This document shows positions 15,851-25,027 of a stretch of 41,203 nt of DNA, piece by piece. The translations under genes were made by a program, and so were the position numbers. The DNA lies in contig NZ_CALHVI010000025.1 of NCBI RefSeq assembly GCF_938039215.1, positions 1-41,203 of the forward strand. Direction: 5' to 3'. Numbering within the stretch: position 1 is the first letter of the stretch; every line of letters begins with the position of its first letter. The notes under the pieces are model-generated. The model was not told the origin of the DNA. It was given only the letters and a program-made list of their open reading frames with translations, and searched no databases. The stretch comes from an uncultured Porphyromonas sp. (GTDB lineage Bacteria > Bacteroidota > Bacteroidia > Bacteroidales > Porphyromonadaceae).

Positions 15851-17167
15851 ATGAGATACATCAAGTATATGACCTCTGTGGTCGTAGCACTCCTAGCCTT
15901 CACCTTTGCCTCCGCTCAGGAGGCTGCGGGCATCCGCTTCTTCAAGGGCACTTTCGCCGAAGCTCAGGCAGAGGCACAGCGTCAAGGCAAGCCCCTCTTT
16001 GTGGACTTCTACGCTACGTGGTGCGTCCCCTGTAAGAAGATGGAGAAGACGATCTTCACTCAGCCTGAGATCGGAGCTTTCTTCAATGCTAAGTTCATCA
16101 ACCTCCAGCTCGATGCTGAGGCTCCTGAGAACGTCGAGATCGCCAAGAAATATAAGGTCGAGGCTTTCCCTACGCTCGGGATTATTGGTGCTGATGGCAA
16201 GGCTATCCAGATCAACGTGGGCTTCATGAAGGCCGACGAACTTCTTGAGATGGGTAAGACCGCCGTAGGCGATGTCAAGGGCTTCGATGAGCTGTACAAG
16301 GAGTACCGAGCTCAGCCCAACGATCTGAAGATCCAGCAGGAGCTTCTGACTATGGCTCCACGCTTCCTCACCACGCAGGATGGCATGGATGCCGAGAAGT
16401 GGGTGGTACGTGTACGTAAGCTCTACAAGGAGTACCTTGCTAAGAAGATGGCAGACAACAGCCTTATCAATAAGAAGGACTACCTGATCATCAGCAACCT
16501 CGGAGGGGATGATCCCGATGAGGTGGCCCGTGTCGTCGAGTACATCAACTCCAACCTCGATGCTTGGATTGCTGCTGTCGGAGAGCCTGCAGCGTACTAT
16601 GTCATTGAGAAGAACGATGAGCGCATGCTTGAGCTCGTCAAGAAGGGCGATGAGTCCTACAAGACCTACTTGGAGAAGATCCGTACGGACTACAAGAAGG
16701 CCTATGATGTGATCAAGTTCAAGAAGGTAACGCCCTATCAGAAGTCTGTCGACTACTATGGTGCTCTCTATGCGATCTACAAGAGCAAGGATGTAGCTCG
16801 CTACATTCAGCTCATGTCTAGCTACCTCAATGGTCTTGGCGAAGATGCCAATGCTGCTGACTTTGGTATCGCTGCTCAGTCGCTCTACAACGCTGCAGGC
16901 AACAAACTTACCCCTGCTGATCACAAGCAGGCCATCGCTTGGCTCCAGAAGGCTATCCCCAGCGAGTCCGTCCTGATGAATAAGATCAACTTCCTCGTCA
17001 TGGTCGGAGACTCTTACCGTGAGCTGAAGGACTACAAGCAGGCTCGTGAGTACTACAACCAAGCCTATGGTGAGTCTCTCCAGATGGGAGATGCAGAGCA
17101 AGCTCAGCAGATGATCCAGGCTTCGGTCGTCTACAAGCTCTCCACTCTCGAACTCCTCGAGAAGTAG
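15851..17167 (+). CDS. Periplasmic thioredoxin-fold protein with helical C-terminal domain
   Basis: The 438-residue protein has a signal peptide (about 1-22, ending SAQ) and a thioredoxin domain (about 28-140). The redox motif is WCVPC (57-61), with the cis-proline in EAFPTLG (P107). The remaining 300 residues are helical and end in a TPR-like part (SYRELKDYKQAREYYNQAYGESL, about 392-414). It probably reduces or isomerises disulfides in the periplasm. As the last gene of the M16/SusCD operon it could unfold or reduce imported cysteine-containing proteins, which is an inference. A strong terminator follows 25 bp later. Confidence 0.88.
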   Translation: MRYIKYMTSVVVALLAFTFASAQEAAGIRFFKGTFAEAQAEAQRQGKPLFVDFYATWCVPCKKMEKTIFTQPEIGAFFNAKFINLQLDAEAPENVEIAKKYKVEAFPTLGIIGADGKAIQINVGFMKADELLEMGKTAVGDVKGFDELYKEYRAQPNDLKIQQELLTMAPRFLTTQDGMDAEKWVVRVRKLYKEYLAKKMADNSLINKKDYLIISNLGGDDPDEVARVVEYINSNLDAWIAAVGEPAAYYVIEKNDERMLELVKKGDESYKTYLEKIRTDYKKAYDVIKFKKVTPYQKSVDYYGALYAIYKSKDVARYIQLMSSYLNGLGEDANAADFGIAAQSLYNAAGNKLTPADHKQAIAWLQKAIPSESVLMNKINFLVMVGDSYRELKDYKQAREYYNQAYGESLQMGDAEQAQQMIQASVVYKLSTLELLEK

Positions 17168-17192
17168 TCACCCGCTGACTCCTCCCGACTGT

Positions 17193-17240
17193 ATAGAAAA
17201 ACCCCGAGCGTCTACAGGTAGACGCTCGGGGTTTTTCTAT
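17193..17240. terminator. Bidirectional terminator with 22-bp perfect arms
   Basis: The arms at 17193-17214 and 17219-17240 are perfectly complementary and enclose a CAGG loop. Each strand ends in a five-T run after a GC-rich stem (CGAGCG...CGCTCG). It separates the plus-strand importer operon from the convergent minus-strand genes. Confidence 0.95.
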
Positions 17241-17323
17241 GCATTTTGCCTCCTTCTTCCCGCTTTCCCCTCGGAGATTCATAGAGCCATGCTCTTCTTT
17301 TACTGCCAACGTGGGGGTAGAAT

Positions 17324-17357
17324 AAGCCCCTTCGCTACAGGAGTAACGAAGGGGCTT
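17324..17357 (-). terminator. Hairpin after the phosphoethanolamine transferase gene
   Basis: AAGCCCCTTCG (17324-17334) and CGAAGGGGCTT (17347-17357) form an 11-bp stem with a 12-nt loop, five bases beyond the minus-strand stop codon. The T-run is poor, but the position suits a terminator or a 3'-end stabiliser. Confidence 0.65.
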
Positions 17358-17361
17358 GTCG

Positions 17362-19107
17362 TTAGAATTCCATCATCTGTCCGTCGTATGCTTGTACGAG
17401 GCGCTTGCGAGAATTGTTGTACTGGCTTGAGAAGAAGTCAAGACGAGGATCATAGTACTTAGTCTTGATGCCGAGGAGGCCACAGATCGAGTTGGAGAGT
17501 AGGTCGGTCATGATCTTCCTATCCTTAGCAGCGACGATCTCTGCATAGATCTCGGGACGCTCCTGACGAAGCACGGGCGAGACATATACCATCAGTGGGA
17601 TCGTCACCCCTGGGCGAGAGACCTCGTGCTCACAGTAGTCAGGACGCTGAGGATTCTCGAAGACAGCCTGTCCATGATCTGAAAGGTAGACGAGGATAGT
17701 AGGTGTCGAGCTGTAGCGCTGTATGATCTGTGAGATGATCTGGTCATTATAGTGGATGGAGTTCACATAGTCACAGATGACTCCACGACGCTTATCGTCC
17801 GTAGGTGTAGGCATTCCATTGGGGAGGTTCTTCGGAAGATCCTTCGTGCTGAATGTTGCCTTCTCGTGGATGTAGCGCTCAGTGAAGGGGCTGTGTGACC
17901 CCATCAAATGGATGACTTCACAGAACTCCGAGCGATCACTTCTCTGAGGGATCGTTGTGCGGTCCAATAGAAGAGGGAGGATATCGCTATCTAGCGAGGT
18001 ATCCCAGTCACTAGCAGTGCGGTTGCGTACAAAGCGAGTACTGTCTGCGGTAGCGGCTATCGTAGGTATCATTTGCACGCCAGAGCCTTGCTTCTCCTGG
18101 TTACTGACCCAGTAAGTATAGTAGCCAGCCTTCGAGAGCATCAGAGGAAGTGTGGGGTACTTATACCATTCTTTCTCCTTTCCTTCACGAGAATAGAAGG
18201 TCATACTCTCTGAGATGGAGCTCGTAGTCCAAGCTGCAGAAGAGACGGCATCTGTGAAGAGCACCAGGTCTCCTGTCTTAGCGAGCGAGTCCTGATGCGG
18301 TGTATTAGGGAGCGGATAGCCATAGCAATGCATGTAGTCTCGTCGCATAGATTCGCCGAGTACTATGATGACATTGATCCCCTTCATATCACGAGTATGC
18401 TTGATGGTACCGACATTGATGAGGCGAGCTTCGGCACTATACTTCGCTAGTTCTTCGGCATCCTTCATACAAGTAGTCGTACCTCGGTAGATTCGTTCGA
18501 CGGGAGCCATGTAGAGGTAGCTAGCGATCGAGCGCTGTGCTGGCTGTACGAAGAAGGCCGAGATCGGCAGAGTCACGAGGAGCGCTCCGAAGAAGAGGAT
18601 GCGAACACGTGGAGCACCTACGCTCTTTCCCCAGCGACGGGCGCTCCAAAAGTAGACACCAAGGAGGGCAACGAGGGCAAGGAAAGGGAGGAAGAAGACC
18701 TTATAGTTGAGGTTCTCGAGGAAGGCTGATGCTTCTCCTGGATTGGTCGAAAGGATGTTGAGCGCAATGCTGTCCGTATAGACCGAATTATAAGAGAAGA
18801 TCAGGAAGGATTCAAAGAGCAGGAGATACCCATAGACGAAGATCGTGATCCCCTGAAGTGCCCCACGCAGCCAGCGATAAGGGGAGAGTGCAACGATGAG
18901 TGTTGGCAGTGCTGACCATGCCAAGATACTCAGCGTCTGATAGACCAGTTCTCCGAAGTAGGGTAGTCGTCCTTGGTCTAAGTAATAGTCCCCCGCAGCC
19001 CACAGCTGGAGGAGGAAGAGCAGCAGGGCAAAGAAACGCTGCTGATACAAACGCTGCAGATAGCGCCCGAAGAAGGAATTATCCAGCGTGGAAGTATTGA
19101 ATGACAT
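17362..19107 (-). CDS. Phosphoethanolamine transferase / sulfatase-family inner-membrane enzyme (EptA-like)
   Basis: The 581-residue protein has about five N-terminal membrane segments (roughly 25-45, 52-73, 84-106, 137-155, 170-188) and a periplasmic alkaline-phosphatase-fold domain. Metal and catalytic positions are visible: Glu252 in VLGESMRRDY, the nucleophile region AWTTSS (Thr294 or Thr295), His405 in MGSHSPF, Asp477-His478 in LSDHGQ, and His494 in CEHE. EptA-type enzymes transfer phosphoethanolamine from phosphatidylethanolamine to lipid A, which lowers surface charge and gives resistance to cationic peptides. A glycan target (CptA/OpgE-like) is the alternative. It is 46 bp downstream of the kinase/CYTH gene and probably co-transcribed with it. 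Confidence 0.88.
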   Translation of the reverse strand: MSFNTSTLDNSFFGRYLQRLYQQRFFALLLFLLQLWAAGDYYLDQGRLPYFGELVYQTLSILAWSALPTLIVALSPYRWLRGALQGITIFVYGYLLLFESFLIFSYNSVYTDSIALNILSTNPGEASAFLENLNYKVFFLPFLALVALLGVYFWSARRWGKSVGAPRVRILFFGALLVTLPISAFFVQPAQRSIASYLYMAPVERIYRGTTTCMKDAEELAKYSAEARLINVGTIKHTRDMKGINVIIVLGESMRRDYMHCYGYPLPNTPHQDSLAKTGDLVLFTDAVSSAAWTTSSISESMTFYSREGKEKEWYKYPTLPLMLSKAGYYTYWVSNQEKQGSGVQMIPTIAATADSTRFVRNRTASDWDTSLDSDILPLLLDRTTIPQRSDRSEFCEVIHLMGSHSPFTERYIHEKATFSTKDLPKNLPNGMPTPTDDKRRGVICDYVNSIHYNDQIISQIIQRYSSTPTILVYLSDHGQAVFENPQRPDYCEHEVSRPGVTIPLMVYVSPVLRQERPEIYAEIVAAKDRKIMTDLLSNSICGLLGIKTKYYDPRLDFFSSQYNNSRKRLVQAYDGQMMEF

Positions 19108-19153
19108 AAGTCGTTGGGGTTTGTCTGGCTATATAGCTAATGTGGGTAACCAG

Positions 19154-20227
19154 CTAGAGGCGGACGTAGAGGGGATCGCCTGTAATTTCTTTGATGACCT
19201 CGATGAAGGGAGGGAACTTGATCTCCAGATCCGGAGCGCAAGAGATTTCGAGGATTTGGTAGTCACGACGAGGCTCTATGAAATCATCGACTTCAAAGTA
19301 CTGCTTAGCCCAAACGAAGCTACGGCGAAGCTTATGCACAAGTACTTCGTCGAGCGAACCGATGGAGTTGAGGTAGGAGACGTATTCGTCGGGACCTATT
19401 TGTCGCTCGGTGATGATGGGTTGTGATTCGACGGGGCTCTTACGAGTCATGAAGTAGACGTAGTTCCCACGAAGTCCACGCTTACGGATTCGGATGCTGG
19501 AGCCATCTTCTTGGTCGAGGTAAGCTTGGTATAGGTCTGTCTCCACGCCGTAAGGGATCTCGCCGGTCACGTGGACGAGGAAGCGACGGCGGATATCACT
19601 GAAGGTCGCTGGGTCATCGCCAAGAGTTTCGTGGATGGCATCGAGGACTTGGCGGATCTTGACTTGGAAGTCGACATTGTTCTCTACGATATGTAGCTGG
19701 GGGTGTCCCGTCCAAGCTTTGAGGATACGAGCATCTAGGTCGCGAGCCTCTTCGATGGTCTCGCCTCGGAAGCTATTGGTCTCGAGGGTGTAGAATTCTT
19801 CTGCCCCTTGTGCGGCCGTGACCATGTGGATGACGGCATCATATCGGGCATCACGGACTTTGACTTCGGAGAGGCTCAGTTCGTCGAGCATTGCTTGCCA
19901 CATGGTTCTCTCGACGTAGTTGGAGATATCCATTGTTCCTCGGTCGGAGATGATTAGGACGGGGTGCGAAGCGGCGTGTGCGAGCTCGAGGAAGGTATCT
20001 TCCATCTGGATCTGATACTTGAGGACGGCCTTCTCGATGTTGTAGAAGTACTGGCGATCGGGGGTAGCGAAGTTGATCGAAGCGTTGTTGAAGAGCGTCG
20101 GAGTCTCAGGCAAGGCGTAGACAAGGTAACCAAGGTCGCTGAAGTGCTCAATGATTTGCGCCAGAGCCGTAGTCTTGCCGGCGCAAGGACCGCCAGTGAG
20201 GGCGATGCGGGTAATATTCTTATTCAT
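19154..20227 (-). CDS. P-loop NTPase fused to a CYTH (triphosphate-tunnel) domain
   Basis: A 357-residue cytoplasmic protein. Residues 1-200 form a kinase-like P-loop domain (AAA_28/NadR-like) with Walker A GGPCAGKTT (12-20) and a Walker-B-like LIISDRG (91-97). Residues from about 208 look like a CYTH domain: RRRFLV (213-218), SIRIRKRG (244-251), HKLRRSF (298-304) and a C-terminal LEIS (326-329) supply alternating basic and acidic residues for a triphosphate tunnel. CYTH proteins act on inorganic triphosphate, thiamine triphosphate or cyclic nucleotides. Substrate and role unknown. It leads the two-gene minus-strand unit with the EptA-like gene. Confidence 0.75.
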   Translation of the reverse strand: MNKNITRIALTGGPCAGKTTALAQIIEHFSDLGYLVYALPETPTLFNNASINFATPDRQYFYNIEKAVLKYQIQMEDTFLELAHAASHPVLIISDRGTMDISNYVERTMWQAMLDELSLSEVKVRDARYDAVIHMVTAAQGAEEFYTLETNSFRGETIEEARDLDARILKAWTGHPQLHIVENNVDFQVKIRQVLDAIHETLGDDPATFSDIRRRFLVHVTGEIPYGVETDLYQAYLDQEDGSSIRIRKRGLRGNYVYFMTRKSPVESQPIITERQIGPDEYVSYLNSIGSLDEVLVHKLRRSFVWAKQYFEVDDFIEPRRDYQILEISCAPDLEIKFPPFIEVIKEITGDPLYVRL

Positions 20228-20258
20228 CTATAGTCTTTTAGGGGCGTTAAGGCCGTCA

Positions 20259-20266
20259 CAAAGATA
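20259..20266 (-). promoter_or_regulatory. -7 box for the P-loop/CYTH-EptA unit
   Basis: On the minus strand this reads TATCTTTG, a perfect TAnnTTTG match, 31 bp upstream of the start at 20227. No well-spaced -33 element was found. Confidence 0.55.
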
Positions 20267-20352
20267 CTCCTCTTCGGCCAAAGCATGAGTTTCTCCCTAC
20301 TTCTAGCATCATATTGCCTCGGGCCAAACGTATGCAGGGCGGCCGAAAAGCA

Positions 20353-20391
20353 TTCGCCCCCTCACTCCAGCGATAGGAGTAAGGGGGCGAA
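20353..20391 (-). terminator. Terminator after the minus-strand susD
   Basis: TTCGCCCCCT (20353-20362) pairs with AGGGGGCGAA (20382-20391). After one mismatch, ACTCC pairs with GGAGT around a short loop. On the minus strand it is followed by TGCTTTT. It lies 32 bp beyond the susD stop and closes the GH97-susC-susD unit. Confidence 0.75.
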
Positions 20392-20422
20392 ATCGTATCA
20401 GAACGTGCGTCCGAAGCCGTGA

Positions 20423-21988
20423 CTAGTACTTCGGATTCTGACGAAGGTTCTCAGGATTGGCCTGAATGTCGTCGGCGGGGATGGGGTAGAGCTGACGGTA
20501 AGCATCCGAAGCCTTCCCTTCCTTTACTCCTGCCTTCCAAGGCCAGACATAGTCGCCGGAGATGAACTTCCCAAAACGAATGAGGTCCGTACGACGCTGT
20601 CCTTCCCAGTAGAACTCACGACCACGCTCGGCGAGGATCTCAGTGAGCTCGGGAAGTGCTCCGTAGTTGCCCACGGTCGAGCCGTAAGCACGAGCACGCA
20701 CAAGGTTGAGGTAAGTCAAGCCCTTCGCTACGTCGGCCTTGCCACGAGCGGCTGCTTCGGCGAAGTTGAGGTACAGCTCAGCCAGACGGAAGAGTGGGAA
20801 GTCCGTGTCTGCATGGTCCCCGTTGCTGCCGTTAGCGCCAGTGCTGGTGACATTGCGGAACTTGTAGACGTAAACCCCTTCGTTGAACTCCGTCACCGAC
20901 TTGATCTCGCCCGTACCTACAGCCGTGATGAGGGCACGCTTGTCGGTAGCAAGGTTAGCACCGAAGAGCTTGAGCAGGCCTGCCGTAGCACGGTTGCCGT
21001 TCCAGCCACCATTGACCCCCATGTTCACCCCCGTTGCCTTCTTAGCGTCAGCTCCGGTAGAGGAATTGATGAGGAAGGTCATACCGCCCCAGTTCTGCGA
21101 GCGCTGTCCGTCGTAGTTGATGGAGAGCAGGACCTCAGGATTATTGAGGTTGTTGTCCGCTAGGAAGAGACGAGCGTAGTCGGTGTGTAGGCTGTACTTG
21201 CCCGAAGCGATCACACGCTCAGCATACGCTGCTGCATCGGCGTAGCGCTCGGTACCAGTGTAGACCTCTGCATTGAGGTAAAGGCGGGAGAGCAGTGCCC
21301 AAGCTGCAGCCTGGTCAGCACGGCCGTAGACATTAGCCTTAGGAGCCTTGAGGTCGGACTCAATAGCCTTCAGCTCAGACTCGACGTAGGCAAAGAGCTC
21401 CTTACGGCTAATCTGACGAGGATAGACCTTACCCGTGGGGGTGGACTCGTCGATGAAGGGTGGATTGCCGAAGAGATCCATCAGCACCCAGTACTGATAA
21501 GCTCTCAGGAAGCGAGCCTCAGCACGGTAGGTGCGGACGGTAGCATCCGAGCTCTGATCCTCAGTGTTCTTGAGGAACTCCGAGGCGAGCTTGATCTGGT
21601 AGATCGAGCGGTAGTAGAAGCCTCGCAGGATCGGATTAGAAGCCGACCATGAGAAGGCATGGAAGTCGGGTACCCCGCCGTCACCCCAAGCACAGATAGC
21701 CGTCTCCGTTGGGAGTTCTTGGAGGTTAAACAGGCCACGAACGAAGTCGCTCGTACCTTCGTCGATCCCTGCAATATCGCCTCCGTCGCCATTCCCTGTG
21801 AGGCCGAAGGCACCGTAGACCTTAGCAAAAGCCTGAAGGGTCTTCTCTGGTGAGGAGTAGATCGTCTTATTAGTATCGCCGTTGGTGGGGAAGCGGTCAA
21901 GGTCCTTGACACAAGAGCTAAGGCCGAGCGCACCGATAAGCCCCAGCGCCGTGAAGCTACGGCGAAGCATGTTCTTATTTGTACTCAT
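20423..21988 (-). CDS. SusD-family outer-membrane lipoprotein of the GH97 locus
   Basis: The 521-residue lipoprotein has lipobox GLSSC (Cys26). SusD family features include RAEARFLRAYQYWVLMDLFGNPPFIDE (about 130-156), AAWALLSRLYLNAEVYTG, FPLFRLAELYLNFAEAAARG, LNLVRARAYG and the C-terminal ERGREFYWEGQRRTDLIRFGKF block. It should cap the neighbouring SusC and bind the glycan outside the cell. It follows susC by 13 bp and is the last gene of the unit. With a GH97 alpha-glucosidase upstream, an alpha-glucan such as starch or a malto-oligosaccharide is the likely ligand. Confidence 0.95.
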   Translation of the reverse strand: MSTNKNMLRRSFTALGLIGALGLSSCVKDLDRFPTNGDTNKTIYSSPEKTLQAFAKVYGAFGLTGNGDGGDIAGIDEGTSDFVRGLFNLQELPTETAICAWGDGGVPDFHAFSWSASNPILRGFYYRSIYQIKLASEFLKNTEDQSSDATVRTYRAEARFLRAYQYWVLMDLFGNPPFIDESTPTGKVYPRQISRKELFAYVESELKAIESDLKAPKANVYGRADQAAAWALLSRLYLNAEVYTGTERYADAAAYAERVIASGKYSLHTDYARLFLADNNLNNPEVLLSINYDGQRSQNWGGMTFLINSSTGADAKKATGVNMGVNGGWNGNRATAGLLKLFGANLATDKRALITAVGTGEIKSVTEFNEGVYVYKFRNVTSTGANGSNGDHADTDFPLFRLAELYLNFAEAAARGKADVAKGLTYLNLVRARAYGSTVGNYGALPELTEILAERGREFYWEGQRRTDLIRFGKFISGDYVWPWKAGVKEGKASDAYRQLYPIPADDIQANPENLRQNPKY

Positions 21989-22001
21989 GATTAGCTAGCC
22001 A

Positions 22002-24992
22002 TTAGAGTGAGAGAGAGAGGTTGAGCGTGTAGGTGCGTGGCACGGGGTAGAGGCTGAAGTCGATCGCCCGCTCAGGGTCAAGACCCTTGTAGGGAGAGAG
22101 GGTGAAGACGTTCTGCACCGTAGCCGAAGCACGGAGGTTAGCACGCCCAAGGATCCGTCCGAAGTCATAGGCCAGAGTGAGGTTGTCCATCTTGAGGAAC
22201 GAAGCCTTGTGCAGGTAGTAGTCCGAGATGATCTGCTTGTCGCTGCTGTTCTTGAAGTCTGAGTTGTTGATCTCAGGCGTAGTATTGCGGAAGTACTGGC
22301 CAGAGTTCAGCACCGAGGTGTGCGTCGCCATGTAGGAGGAGACGTTGTCGTAGATGTAGTTCCCGAGGCTAGCACGGAGCGAGGTTGAGAGCGTCCAGCG
22401 GTCGAGCGAGAGGCTAGTAGAGAAGCCCATGATGACCTTAGGCTCTGGGTTATGCGTGCGGTACTTGTCGAGCTCGTTGATGACCCCGTCGTTATTGCGG
22501 TCGACGAACTGGCCTTCCAGAGGCTTGCCATTAGCGTCGTACTTCTGCTGGTAGACGAAGAAGGTACCTGGAGCGTAGCCTACGGAGTGGATCTGCACGT
22601 TAGTACCCGTACCACCGGTGACACCACCTGTGGGCACACCCTGATAGCCTGGGACTTCGACAGCGTTGAGCTTGGTGATCTTGGTGCTGTTGGAGCTGAT
22701 GTTGTAGCCCACATCCCAAGAGAAACGCTTGGTCTGGATAGGTGTAGCGTTGATGCTCAGCTCGAAGCCCTTGCTGGTGATGTTCCCTACGTTCGTGAGG
22801 ATACGATTTGAGAAATTAGCCCCTGCAGGAGTAGGGATCTCGTTCAAGAGGTCGCTGGTGTTCTTCTGGTAGAAGTCCAGTGTCCCTGAGAGACGACCCT
22901 TGATGAAGCTGTAGTCGAGACCCACGTTGTAGGTAGCGGTCTGCTCCCAGTGGATGTTGGCATCGTAGGCAGCTGGGCGAAGCATGTTGTAGTACGTATC
23001 GCCGAACTGGTAGCGAGCCGTGTTCGTGCTCAGCGAGTAGAAGGGCAGGTAGGTGTAGTTACCGATACCGTCCTGCTGACCCGTGACCCCGTAGCCGAGG
23101 CGGAGCTTGAGGTCATCGATCCAGTAGGTATCCTTGAGGAAGGACTCTTGATTGATACGCCAAGCTAGAGCCAGTGCAGGGAAGATACCCCAGCGGTTCT
23201 CCTTGCTGAAGCGAGAGGAGCCGTCGGCACGGACGGTAGCCGTGAGGAGGTAGCGATCGAGGAGGCTATAGTTCAGACGGCCGTAGAAGGATACGAGGGT
23301 ATTCTGAGGATAGTCGTACTCGAAGGGAGGGGTAGAGACAAGCGTCTTGTCGAAGGTATAGTCAGGCGTATTGTGTACGTAGGTCTTCCAGTCCTGATAG
23401 GAATACCCTGCCATGACATCCAGACGGCTTTTGATGGAGGAGAACTCCTTGACATAGTTAGCGTAGAAGTCAAAGAGCAAGCTACGCTTACGCTGGTCGT
23501 AGGTGTTGTTCGTCCCGCTCTTCAGTTCGTCGGGCTTACCAGCCTGCTTGTAGGTGAAGCGCTGCCAGCCTAGCGAAGAGGCAGCGGGGATGACGACGCT
23601 CCCCTTACCGGAGGCATAGTCGTAGCCGAGGTTGACATTGAGCTTGAGCTCGGGGAGGAAGTGGAGCTTGTAGTCGAGCTTGAGGTTGCTGATGGTACGG
23701 AAGACATCGCTCACGTCTTCCTTCTGCTCGAGGAGAGCGACGGGGTTGCGAGGAGCGAGCGTCTGGAGGTTCGCTCCGTCCATCCAAGCCCAGTAGCCAC
23801 CGAAGGGTGCAAACTTCGCATCGTTGTCACGGACAGGACGCGTGGGGTCAAACTGGACAGCGGCACCGATAGCGTCCTTATTGGCGAAGCGGTTGTGCGT
23901 GGCTGTGACCTTCACGCTAGCGTCGATGGCTAGATGACTGTCGAAGAGGCGAGGATTGATGCTGAAGTCACCGCTGACACGGTTCATCTTGTCCGTCTTC
24001 AGTACCCCTTCCTGATGGTAGAAGCCTGTAGAGACACGATAGGGGAGCTTGCCTGCAGCACCGCTGATGCTGACGTTGTAGTCACCACCGTAGGCGAGCT
24101 GATAGATCTCATCCTGCCAGTCGGTGTTGGCAGAGCCGAGCTTAGAGACAGAGGCGGGGGCGATACGCTGGATGAGGGCACGATATTCGTCTGCCGAGAG
24201 GACACGCACACGGCGAGCAGCTTCGGAGAGCGAGCTCTGCACGGAGACAGCGATCTGGGTCTTCTGCCCGACCTTACCACGCTTCGTGGTGATCATGATG
24301 ACACCGTTGGAAGCACGGGACCCGTAGATAGCCGTAGCCGAAGCATCCTTCAGTACGTTCATCGAAGCGATGTCCTGTGGGTTGATGGAGCTGAGGATGC
24401 TAGGAGCACCAGCTACTGCGGTGTTCTCGATGGGCACCCCGTCGATGACGATCAGTGGGTCGTTGCTCGCGTTGAGCGAAGCACCGCCACGGATACGGAT
24501 ACGACCACCAGCACCAGGAGAGCCGTCAGGAGTGATCTGCACCCCAGCTACCTTCCCTACGAGGAGTTCGCTAGCGGTAGAGATAGCCCCCTTCTGGAAG
24601 TTCTTCTCGTTGATGGAGCTGATAGATCCGGTGAGGTCCTTCTTCTGCATCGAGCCGTAGCCGACGACTACGATCTCCTTGAGGCTCTGAGCGCTCTCTT
24701 CGAGGACGACCTTCAGAGGGAAGGTTGCAGAAGCTAGTTCGACGGTCTTCGTCGTATAGCCGATGCTGGAGATGATGAGGTGTCCACGCTTGGGAGCTCG
24801 TACGGTGAATCCCCCGTTGATATCGGTGATAGCACCCTGAGGTGTTTCCTTGACCTTGACGGAAGCTCCGATGACAGCTTCACCCTTGTCGTCTACGACC
24901 ACGCCCTTGACCTGGATCTCCTGCGCCAGAGCAGGTGCCGCTAGTAGGAGGAGGGAGAGACAGAGGTAGGTAAGGCGTAAAATCTTCTTCAT
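22002..24992 (-). CDS. SusC-family TonB-dependent transporter of the GH97 locus
   Basis: The 996-residue protein has a signal peptide (about 1-24, ALAQ), a carboxypeptidase-D-like domain (27-97) and the SusC plug: SLKEIVVVGYGSMQKKDLTGSISSI (103-127), VIDGVPIEN (182-190) and MNVLKDASATAIYGSRASNGVIMITTKRG (211-239). A long beta-barrel follows. Unlike the other SusC in this window it lacks an STN domain, the classical architecture for glycan SusC proteins. It lies between the GH97 gene (89 bp upstream, with a large hairpin in the gap) and susD (13 bp downstream). Confidence 0.96.
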   Translation of the reverse strand: MKKILRLTYLCLSLLLLAAPALAQEIQVKGVVVDDKGEAVIGASVKVKETPQGAITDINGGFTVRAPKRGHLIISSIGYTTKTVELASATFPLKVVLEESAQSLKEIVVVGYGSMQKKDLTGSISSINEKNFQKGAISTASELLVGKVAGVQITPDGSPGAGGRIRIRGGASLNASNDPLIVIDGVPIENTAVAGAPSILSSINPQDIASMNVLKDASATAIYGSRASNGVIMITTKRGKVGQKTQIAVSVQSSLSEAARRVRVLSADEYRALIQRIAPASVSKLGSANTDWQDEIYQLAYGGDYNVSISGAAGKLPYRVSTGFYHQEGVLKTDKMNRVSGDFSINPRLFDSHLAIDASVKVTATHNRFANKDAIGAAVQFDPTRPVRDNDAKFAPFGGYWAWMDGANLQTLAPRNPVALLEQKEDVSDVFRTISNLKLDYKLHFLPELKLNVNLGYDYASGKGSVVIPAASSLGWQRFTYKQAGKPDELKSGTNNTYDQRKRSLLFDFYANYVKEFSSIKSRLDVMAGYSYQDWKTYVHNTPDYTFDKTLVSTPPFEYDYPQNTLVSFYGRLNYSLLDRYLLTATVRADGSSRFSKENRWGIFPALALAWRINQESFLKDTYWIDDLKLRLGYGVTGQQDGIGNYTYLPFYSLSTNTARYQFGDTYYNMLRPAAYDANIHWEQTATYNVGLDYSFIKGRLSGTLDFYQKNTSDLLNEIPTPAGANFSNRILTNVGNITSKGFELSINATPIQTKRFSWDVGYNISSNSTKITKLNAVEVPGYQGVPTGGVTGGTGTNVQIHSVGYAPGTFFVYQQKYDANGKPLEGQFVDRNNDGVINELDKYRTHNPEPKVIMGFSTSLSLDRWTLSTSLRASLGNYIYDNVSSYMATHTSVLNSGQYFRNTTPEINNSDFKNSSDKQIISDYYLHKASFLKMDNLTLAYDFGRILGRANLRASATVQNVFTLSPYKGLDPERAIDFSLYPVPRTYTLNLSLSL

Positions 24993-25027
24993 TTTACGTA
25001 CTCTGTTTGTAATAGATTAGTAGATAG

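Noticed and set aside
15893..17101. 402-codon open frame on the minus strand opposite the thioredoxin-fold gene
   Set aside because: It is a Leu/Ile/Val/Asp-rich shadow produced by codon bias on the plus strand. It has no recognisable domain, and the plus-strand gene has clear signal-peptide and WCVPC features.
17193..17357. Insertion-sequence end or integron-like site suggested by the two strong inverted repeats
   Set aside because: Both lie just after the stop codons of convergent genes and the first has T-runs on both strands, so terminators explain them. There is no transposase or target duplication.
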